Shown in pieces: positions 55,532 to 64,000 of a DNA stretch of 64,000 nucleotides. The position numbers and the translations under genes are program-made. The first letter of the stretch is position 1. Each line of letters opens with the position of its first letter. The notes below the pieces were generated by a model. That model saw only the letters and a list, made by a program, of their open reading frames with translations. It ran no database searches and was not told the origin of the DNA. This DNA is from Trichostrongylus colubriformis (lineage: Eukaryota; Nematoda; Chromadorea; Rhabditida; Trichostrongylidae), in contig OZ022260.1 of the NCBI GenBank assembly GCA_963978905.1, forward strand, positions 40,794,259 to 40,858,258, in the 5' to 3' direction.

Positions 55532-56784
55532 TTGGCATGTGATTGTGGAAATTGCATAAAATGAGAGCGAGGCATGACTAACGCATCAGCTCCTCGCAAT
55601 AGACAAACGTCTTGACCTTTATTGACTTCTTAGTGGCTCTTGAAGGCATATCAAAGCTACATGACCACGTATGTGGTTCTTGAAGAGTAAGGCGGCTTTT
55701 GCAGTGAGCAATAATCGCGTTTTCTCTTGAAAAGGTTTTCTCCGACGAAAAGATTTAGGGGTAAACCAGGGCGAAAAACGTCACAGTTGTGAAGAATTTT
55801 GAAGAATATCCAAAAACGAGGGCTAAATGGGCAATGGTTGTAAAAAGCAATGGCGCTAATTGAGGGATGAAGTGTGCCTGGCCTGAGGGACGGTATATTG
55901 CAGAAACTTTTAATTGGGTCTTTTTATGGGCATGTTCCATGTTATTGCTTTCCTTTGGAATGCTACTAGATGTATATACCGAGGTGTGGGATCTGTAAAA
56001 CGGTGGAGTCCATGAAGCCTGTGTCCTCTGCCTTTCAACCCCGTATTAAAGGAACGGGAAGGGGTCCGAAACAAGAAGAAGATGCAAGTGAATGAGCATT
56101 TTGTAACGAACACTCAAGGTTAGAAGCGATAATAGGCGAAAAAACCTGGACTCAAAAGCGCGACGCTGCGGTGTGTATTCGCATCCCATTCGCATCAGAG
56201 CATCCATTCCGAGTTGTCCGCTATAGGAAACGGGCCGGGGGTCAACGTTGGTTGTAGCACCTGACTCCCAGCGCAGGGGGTGGCCATTCCCAACTAATAC
56301 ATTAGCATTCATGTAAGTGCATTCAGAAACAATATAAGAAAGAACAAAGTAAAAAGTAAAAGGAAAAAAACAGATTTATAATAGAAACATCTCCTTTTGG
56401 CAATGCCAAGGCGTCAAATTGGCGAGCGTGCAATGGCGGCCACTTAAGCTAGTCCGCACTACGTCTGTTCTACCGTAAGTCAAAATTACCCCTTCCGGTG
56501 TCTTTAAGCACATTTCAAGTTAATGCACACAAGTGATCCCTTCAGCCATATCATAGGGGATTCCTTGAAAGCTGAGTGCAACGGACTAAGGCTGTACCTG
56601 AGGAACGAGTTCGAATGACAAGAAAGGGAGATTGGTCATGTGATGATTAGGATTGTTCAATCCCTTATCGGAATACTGCACCTTCAAAATCCCCATCTAC
56701 TCTTTTCTGGGATTCGCCACGTTGCACTTCCATGTGAATTGTGGTCCAAGCCCTCTCACTCCATGAGTCAAGGAAATCCTCTTC

Positions 56785-57095
56785 ATGCTGAATACACTTG
56801 GAATCCGCCATAGAGACTGTAAAGCTTGTGTGTAATACGCAGAATACGGTAGTCAGATACATTAACTATCAGATATTTACTGGTGAATTTGACAAAAAAA
56901 TGGACACTGTATATTTGAGTATTGAATTTTTACCAGTAAATTCAATAGAAGCTGAACACTATCACTGCTTTCTTCCACACCCAGATCGATTGTGGGTTGT
57001 CCGTAATGACACTGGAATCCGAAATCCTCTCATCTCAATGTGTAACACCACTAATCCCACATGTCACGTGGTCAGGGAAAGCTCTATTTATTTCT
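56785..57095 (+). repeat. Dispersed direct repeat, copy 1
   Basis: Shares blocks catgctgaatac, gaatacggtagtcag, atcccac/atatgtcac and ctctatttatt in the same order with 58105-58345. The open frame across it is not conserved in the second copy. Confidence 0.65.
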
Positions 57096-57633
57096 ATTTC
57101 TTGTTTTCATTCAACTGAAACGAAAATGGTTCTGATTAGCTGCTTTAAAAGAAGTGGAAGTTTAGAACTACCGAAAGCTCTCAGTATCAATTTTTAGACC
57201 AATCATGGGAGCGATACTTCTCAATTATCCCTGGTTAGTTTATCCCATGCTAGCCCCTGTCCAAAATCTGGAGACTGGAAGCAGATTAGCGTGGTAGTCG
57301 CAAAAATGAAGTGGTTGGAAAATTGGGAAGGGTTTGTTCCTTCTAATGGAACAGGGTAATCATGCAAGTACATGAGAACCTAAAATCCTAAAATAGCTTT
57401 TCTAGACGAAAAAAAAGGTTGGTAAGGTCTTCCGAATTCCTGCTGTTATACCAAGCAAAAAACGAGGGGAAATGATTAGCACGGTCCGAGAGGGTGAGCA
57501 TGCGGCCATGTGCACGCCATACAGATCCCGCCAATAAGCTATAAGAAATGCCTTCAAAATTGTGTTCACATAGTAGTCGAAGTAGAGCTCGTGCTTGAAA
57601 ATGTCGGATCCACGAGCGATTAACTAAGTTCTC

Positions 57634-57692
57634 CTGACCGTCTGGCAGCCGTAATGCACACGGAGTGTGCACTCGGGCTGCCAGACAGTTAG
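57634..57692. repeat. Short hairpin
   Basis: ccgtctggcagcc...tgcacac pairs with gtgtgcac...ggctgccagac around a very short loop. Confidence 0.6.
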
Positions 57693-58104
57693 CAGAATTG
57701 CCAGATTCGCCGTATCGGTTCGGCCTCCTATTACGGTATTTAGACCTCCAAATCCAAGAGAAACCTCTCAATAGAAGACAACTGGCAGGGGGTGGGGATG
57801 AGTCGCAATCGCTGGGAAGCCAACGGCGGTAATGTCTCTTGCACTGATTCTCACAAAGGCACTGATAGGGGAAATTCGGACGAACTGTGAAAAAAAGTAT
57901 GTGTGAAAATCGTGGTGCTCAGTAATACGATGGTTAAGATAACGGATCCAGAAAACCCAAAAAAAAAATCTTTCTCATCACTAAGTCTCCAATTCCGTTG
58001 CCAGGGGGCGGGCCATGTTAGAAAAGGCGGCGGCTGCTGAAGGGACGCCCCTAGTTTATCTCAGTGGCGCGCTCTGTCGCCCTCCTCGTAAGACAAGAAA
58101 ATTG

Positions 58105-58345
58105 TCTTCATGCTGAATACTTACAAAATCCATCGTAAGGAATATCAAGCATATAGTACGCGGAATACGGTAGTCAGCATATCGAATATCGAATTTTTAC
58201 TAGTAAATAGAAGTTCGACACTATCACAGCTTTTTTCACACCACGATCGGATATGATTGTATGCAGTTACAAGGAAATCCTTTCATCTGGATATGTGACC
58301 CCACTAATCCCATATGTCACTCGGTCAGAGCAACCTCTATTTATT
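58105..58345 (+). repeat. Dispersed direct repeat, copy 2
   Basis: Shorter copy of 56785-57095, with internal deletions. It ends exactly where the reverse-transcriptase-like sequence begins. Confidence 0.65.
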
Positions 58346-58960
58346 ACCGGATGCGTGGAGGGCCAGTGCCATCGTTCCCATATTCAAGCACAGGAGGGGT
58401 ACAATGGAGTGTTTCAACTACCGTGGAGTATGACAGTTCATACCGTGAAGCTGTACGAACGGCTGATTGACTTGAGAAGGGAGCTCGTCACCATCTCTCA
58501 GGAGCAGTTCGGGTTCATGCCTGAGCGGTCCGCCATGGATGCCATCTTCATCCTCAGACAAGTGATGGGAAAGTAAAGTGAAAAGCGTCAGCTCTGCTTC
58601 CTAGCCCTCCTGGACCTTGAAAAGGCGTTCGACCGTCTGCAACGACCAGTAATCTGGGACGCGCTCTGAGAACGACAAATGCCAGAGCAGCACCTGGTCT
58701 CCTTAATAGAGGGCATGTACATACGATGAGGCTAAGGCTGTCGTACGCACCCCGCAGGGACTGACAGCGGAAGTAAGGATCTCGGGAGCTGTACACCAAG
58801 GCTCAGCTCTAATCCGTTCCTCTTCCTTCTCACCATGAATGGCACGGTAAAAGACCTCATAGTAGAGGGACCACCGAGAACCAATCTCTACGCTAACGAC
58901 ATCGCCAGCCGAAGATGGTACGGTAGATCAAGCCGTGAAAGCTCCAATAAATATGTACGG
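58345..58960 (+). pseudogene. RTE-like reverse transcriptase fragment
   Basis: Readable blocks with frameshifts and stops between them: EQFGFMPERSAMDAIFILRQ (58498-58560), LALLDLEKAFDRLQRPVIW (58601-58660), a decayed LVSLIEGMY, then NPFLFLLTMNG and NLYANDI, a worn form of the YADD region. These are the fingers and palm of a non-LTR (RTE/BovB-type) reverse transcriptase. It is dead. Confidence 0.75.
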
Positions 58961-59261
58961 CATAGCTGAAATGGAGAGAGTCCACAGGAATCCTCTGCGA
59001 TCGACGGTGCTCCATCCCATTGTATATCCATCTTTGAAGTTCATCATGCACTTATGCACACGCGAAAAACTTTGATAAAGTTCAGTAAAAAACGGTAAAA
59101 GAGAGGAACGGAGCTCGCCCTGCTCGCATCCCTGGCCAATTGACGAGAACGCTAACAATGAGAACGAGGGGCAACGGTTGGCTCGTCCTAGAGCTTAACT
59201 GAAAGAGAAAGGATAATCCTGTTGAGTGGCTACCTAGAAAAAGCACAAACGAGTCCGAATA

Positions 59262-59471
59262 ATGGACGCCCTTTGCCGCGAAATTGAATCGGATTCAAGG
59301 TATTCACGGAGAAAAGGAAGAGCAGTATACGATTTACACTCACTGCCAAAGTCATGGAAAATGACCGACAGTGTAATTAATGGATTACTAGAAGACGCGC
59401 TAAGAAGGCATAAGGAGTTAGTTCGATTCCCGTATGAGACGAAAGCTCGGTATACCTGTAACAACTTCTGA
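59262..59471 (+). CDS. Unrecognised 69-codon frame downstream of the RT fragment
   Basis: MDALCREIESDSRYSRRKGR, then LHSLPKSWKMTDSVINGLLE and on to a stop. Composition looks coding. It is followed by a TTATTG-rich stretch, as at the 3' end of many RTE elements, so it may be the 3' remnant of a LINE. No family recognised. Confidence 0.3.
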   Translation: MDALCREIESDSRYSRRKGRAVYDLHSLPKSWKMTDSVINGLLEDALRRHKELVRFPYETKARYTCNNF

Positions 59472-59539
59472 GGGCACCGGCGAAACTTAGCGGATATGAA
59501 AGCCTTACTATTGTTATTGTTATCAGAAATTTAAAGATT

Positions 59540-61561
59540 ATTATTATCACAAAATAATTAGAAGCTTTTATATCTGATTGATGCCTTTTCGAAATGCATT
59601 ATGTACGTCAATTACATTAAAAATAGCGATACATATTCGAATCCCAATACAGTAATCCGCCGGGTACAGGTAATGTATAAATCAGTTTAAATCCCTCAAG
59701 ATGAGCCAGATACCAGATCGCTTATCCCAGAGGAATGGAAGACTTCTATAGTTTGAGTGGGCGTTGTTATGGAACGTGAAATGATCTGTGATATGCAGTA
59801 GCCGTCAAAGATATGCGTTTTTCAATTTTAACCATATTGGCCAGTGTTTACAAATTTTGCTCATTTTTTTTGTGTTTCAGAGAAAACTGCTACTCAGTGA
59901 AACAAAGTGTCTTAGCCGAGTAAGGCACAAGTGGAGAGCGAAAATTAGTTTAACCGAAAACTCTGAAATTGACCATTTCGTGCCTTACTATTGTAAGGCT
60001 GTCATGATTCCCAATAACATGTAAAAAGCGCTAGCCTTATTTCGTGTTACTTTTGCCCACGTGCGCCATTGATTCATAAGCTTTCTATGGTCACGTGGTT
60101 TAATTTTTCGAAAGGTTTGGTCATTTTTTTGAGTGTTCAGTTAAATGTAATTTTCGACATCCCACCTGCACTATATTCATCTGAAATGCTTTATTCCACT
60201 GGTTGACAAGTCTTCAAAACATTAAAAAAACTGACGGAATATGTAAACTTAGAGCAAAGTTATGGTTAAATCCAAAACCGCATACCTTTTTTACCGCTAC
60301 AGCGAAATACTGCATACGTGGAAGTTTCCCAAATTTCTCAGTACTCTGACAAACGATATAAATACAATTATTATCAAACAAATATAGCTGTATACACGCA
60401 AAAAATCCGTGATTTAAAAAAAAAACTACTTAAAACTGTGCCCAAGGCAAACATGGTAGAAGAGAGGCTTGACGGGGATTTCCATGAGCTCAAAAGACTA
60501 CCGTAAACCGCGGAGACGTTACACATATAGGGGAACTTGTGTTCATTTCCATATGAGAACTCAGTAAACAGAACAGCTGAGATGAAAAGCAATTAAATAC
60601 GTTTCGTCATTCATATGAGAATGAGTATTTCGTGACTGAGTGGGTGGTGGTGGGTATGCTCAGACGACTGCTGGTAGCAATATTGTTTTGACCATAGAAC
60701 AAATATTTGAAACGAAATAAGCTTCAGTGGGTCCGTGTTCCTTCGTGTATCAGACATACCGCCCAGTCGACACTTTTTCACCCTTTTGGAGGCAACGCCT
60801 TACATCAATCACTGTCGGATTCGGGAGGCACAATTTTGAGAGATTGCCATAAGAAGATGCATTCAAAGGAAACACCATGGCTCCTTCTGGACCACCAAAG
60901 CCCATAAAAATGAATATTTCTAGAAAATTCAAAGACACAATCATAAGGGGTAGTAGTGGATTAATGAAAGTCCTGATGAAGTCAATTATTATAATCTTGA
61001 GTAAACTGCATGAGGGTGATGAATATTGGCATTAATTAGTCCCTCCTTAATGCTCCATGTGCCCGATCTACAAACAGTATCGCAGAATCAACTGAATGTA
61101 TCCAGAGTTTGTCCCCCTCCCCCTCCCCCCCCCCCCCCCCCCCAGTTCATGGACATGGACCCCACATGCCACTGCATAGACGACCATGCAGAGTCGTTAT
61201 TCTATTAACTGACATCACTTTAGTATAGTAGCGAAGTTTTGCCCAAGCGGTCTGATTGTAGCCTTTCTGAGACAATGACGAGCAGCATGCATTCTAAATT
61301 TATGAGACTGCATGGAATAAATTAGAATAACTTAACTATTAAAAAATCAAATCCGTGGTGATTAGTAGGACCAGGTCAACCTCGTCGATGGTGACGTACT
61401 CGATTTCCTCGCAGACCGGAAGTGAAGTATAAATGTGAGTGAGACTAGCGAAAAGCGAAACTTGCCCATGGAACGTGTTGAGCATGTCAGACGTCCATTA
61501 CCCGATTTGATACTCAGAAGGAAAAATGCACTGTGATTTCGAGTGATGTCGGACATATATA
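59540..61561. other. No gene seen
   Basis: One exon-like piece on the plus strand (gtgtttcag acceptor at 59880, CGA/GTAAGG donor at 59920) stands alone. Otherwise low-complexity and short frames. Confidence 0.4.
61110..61143. repeat. Poly-C/CT tract
   Basis: About 30 bases of almost pure C. A similar G tract lies at about 62622-62637. Confidence 0.85.
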
Positions 61562-62067
61562 CGGAAGAGCTCAAAAGTATTTGGCCAAATACTTTTTTGT
61601 CATATCTTTTTTCTACTCGACCAAATTTGACAAAATTTTAATATGTGGTGCCTGAACCTACTGCCAACATTTCCTGCTACTTGAGTGTCACTTTACTCTT
61701 TTCATGGTTTTTTACAAGAATTTACTACAAGACCACCGAAAAAAAGAAAAAGCTTGGTGAAGAAAAACGGCTTTCTTTACAAAAACAAAATGAGCAAGCC
61801 TCAGAGAACATCAATATTTTGTGGAAGACCACGATTTTTGATGACAGCTCCACAGCGGGACGGCATAGGGATGGTATCCAAAAACAAAAAAATTGCATTT
61901 AACCACGTTACTTACACCGTTGAGCGTCAAAATAGTATATTTAATATGCAGTGTCTCCAAGTACAACAGACTTCAATTTCTCGTAGATCGGTCCAGTCGC
62001 AAAAAAAAGTTGCAAGTGAAAAACCTTAGTAAAAAACCATTTGGCCGAAGACTTTTGAGCGCTACTG
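61562..62067 (+). mobile_element. Tc1-like MITE, copy 2 (both ends present)
   Basis: 506 bp flanked by TA. Ends cggaagagctcaaaagtatt and the mirror of cagtagcgctcaaaagtctt share gctcaaaagt and ggccaaat. The interior matches 10583-11036. No transposase is recognised. Confidence 0.75.
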
Positions 62068-64000
62068 TATATAGCTCAGAAAAGCACTAAGTACGACATT
62101 GCTCGGTTGACTCATTGCTCTCCAGCAGTCAATATAAATGTGGTCTTTAGTCTGATCGAATAACAACATTGTATAGGATCATCATGGAAGTCTCCCACTA
62201 TGTACTCTCAGGCCGTGTAAATTAAGTAGTAGAATAATAAAGTGACAGAAGAAAATGAGTTTCAAGGAGATTCTCACCAAGCTATTTAAAGTTTGGGTTC
62301 AATATATAGGTGGAACAGAATAAAAAAAGGGTTGATGTGCATTGAGGGAGACTCAGCTTTACGTAACTTTCGTGTCAATTCCAAAATCCGCATGCTTCGA
62401 TTCCAAATTCCACATGTAATAGCAGTGAAGCTTTCCTCACGTAGAGGGAATGAGAATGTGAATCTTAAAGTGCGTATCCTCTCCAACCCGCATTTTTTTC
62501 CCAAGGATGTTCCTGACTTTTCCACCCACTATAATTTGATGCCTTTTCTCTGTGAAATTTCAAGGAAGGTTTTACTGTAAAGCTCACATAATTACTCAAG
62601 ACTGTTCATGATAGAGGATGTGGGGGGGGGGGGGGGTGACCGAAATCAGATTAGGGGCAGACATATTTGACCATATGGAAGGGATTTTCAGAAGACGTGA
62701 GATGAAAACAGGAGAAGGGGTAGTTCACCGAAAATCAGTCCACGGATGCCCTTCTCAGAAAGAGTCCACAGAGAAGTGCAGTGCAATCATTTAGGACTAT
62801 AAATGGATGGATCAGGATAATGGGAGCGTCCCACACATACGGAGGCTGGCTTTGAAGTATTGCTCGAGGAAATAGCTAGCAATAGGAGAGGAAAAAATTT
62901 TGGAACATGAAGTGGCAGTTTTGAAGAATTAGTTGTCGAAAAAGCAGCCTCCACAAAATCAGACGAAAGTGCAAAAGAGGAGTCAACAAATGAGACAAGC
63001 TTTTTCTCCTACTTCCGCTATCGATAGCTCAGTATTCGTCTTCTCCAGCAGAAAGCAGTGGGGACTGCAAAAAATGCCAGGCCTGAAAAGGGCCCTAAGC
63101 ATATACATATTGGTCCACCCATTCGTCATTCCGTTGGTTTGTGCAAGCGTGCCAAATTTGTTTATGGGCGTTTTTAGACTGTTTACCCGTTGGACACATC
63201 AGTAAATCACCAATAAAGCAAATGACATGAGGCATGAGATGACGTGTTGAAGTGGGTAATATTTTACTGGAATATGGGTTTTTTGGAAGGGGCTGTTACG
63301 CCCACGTGTCAGGACTCTAGATAGGCCCATCCGCTCGAAATAGCCTCCGGGAAATTAGTCCCCACCCTACTCCATTAAAGGACAAAGCTTGAGCTTTTTG
63401 TTAGTAAAGAGGGACGATGGCGTGGAGACTTAGGCTAAGGTGTAGGTTGGGACACACGGATTTTGACCTAGGCCTGCTACCCTGTGACAGCTTGTGGCCT
63501 TTGCCCTTTGACATGAATTATTCAGACAATTTGTTCATGTGAATCCTATCCACCTTGCGAGTCTGTTCCATTATATTGATGAACAGGTGATGCACCGGAC
63601 ACAAAACTTGAGAAAAAGTGAATTTTCAAGTTGAGAAAAATTAAAATAAAACCTTCCATACTTCAGAGAACATCCAATTGGTTGAAGTCAATTGTCACAC
63701 CCAATTTTTTACTTCAGTATTCGCGCAATGTTGTACTCGCTTTTCAAATTATCATCAGAGGAAACTGTTATAGAAAACAAGTTCCAGGGATAGGCATGGT
63801 CATCGCGTGACCTGGAGGCCCTAGTGACCATGTATCCCAAACGTCCCTAGAATTTCGCAAAACACGTCATCACAGTCGAGGGCACTGGTGTGGACAGCTC
63901 TTGGGGCTTGGCTACTCTATGCCTTCCCTACTTCCAGCTAAACAAGAAATGATGACTGTGAAATATTCCCCGTTTACTTGATCTTTGATCTAATGGCGGT
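62068..64000. other. No gene seen
   Basis: Short frames on both strands and a G tract. Nothing recognised to the end of the window. Confidence 0.45.

Noticed and set aside
57388..57771. 127-codon minus-strand frame
   Set aside because: It runs through a perfect hairpin at 57634-57692, and no homology is recognised; the frame may be chance.
62286..62580. Overlapping frames of 79-95 codons on both strands
   Set aside because: No splice-bounded coding pattern and no recognised family.

Overview
This is eukaryotic, intron-rich DNA that looks like a nematode, most likely a strongylid or hookworm-type worm. The reasons are short exons with TTTCAG-type acceptors, dense Tc1/mariner, Penelope-like and RTE-like debris, and two recognisable animal genes that both lie on the minus strand. 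The species is inferred; no sequence match could be run.

Most open frames here are not genes. Two genes can be rebuilt from exon pieces. (1) A NIMA-related (NEK8/NEK9-like, C. elegans NEKL-type) serine/threonine kinase runs from an ATG at 17614 down to about 5399. Eight exons join in phase and carry the P-loop, catalytic lysine, HRD, DFG and C-lobe; the last join is one base out of phase. (2) Upstream of it on the same strand, a peptide G-protein-coupled receptor of cholecystokinin/sulfakinin type runs from about 37338 to 18336. All seven membrane segments, the ERY, CWLP and NPxxY motifs and the two conserved extracellular cysteines are visible. The two genes are only about 0.7 kb apart. A tRNA-Trp(CCA) gene sits in a receptor intron on the opposite strand. 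Two exon-like pieces near 40.0-40.9 kb may belong to a third, unrecognised gene.

The rest is mobile DNA. The kinase intron between the HRD and DFG exons (8921-13549) is about 90% transposon: an internally deleted mariner, a back-to-back mariner fragment, a Tc1-like MITE, and a foldback mariner split by a foldback Tc1. Kinase intron 1 holds a truncated Penelope-like element with inverted terminal copies, a GIY-YIG endonuclease, hammerhead-like motifs and a 14-bp target duplication. The receptor introns hold a 1.54-kb non-autonomous hAT-like element with a perfect 8-bp duplication, tRNA-derived SINEs and foldback MITEs. A second hAT copy at 46644-49137 has its own perfect 8-bp duplication. It sits inside one Penelope-like inverted pair and contains another, giving a three-level nest.

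Right of about 49.5 kb I see no gene I can support. There are a third copy of a 0.43-kb foldback family, a 71-bp tandem duplication, a long-stem hairpin, a dispersed direct repeat, a decayed RTE-like reverse transcriptase and a second copy of the Tc1-like MITE. The recurring theme is palindromic (head-to-head) transposase 3' ends, seen at four places.
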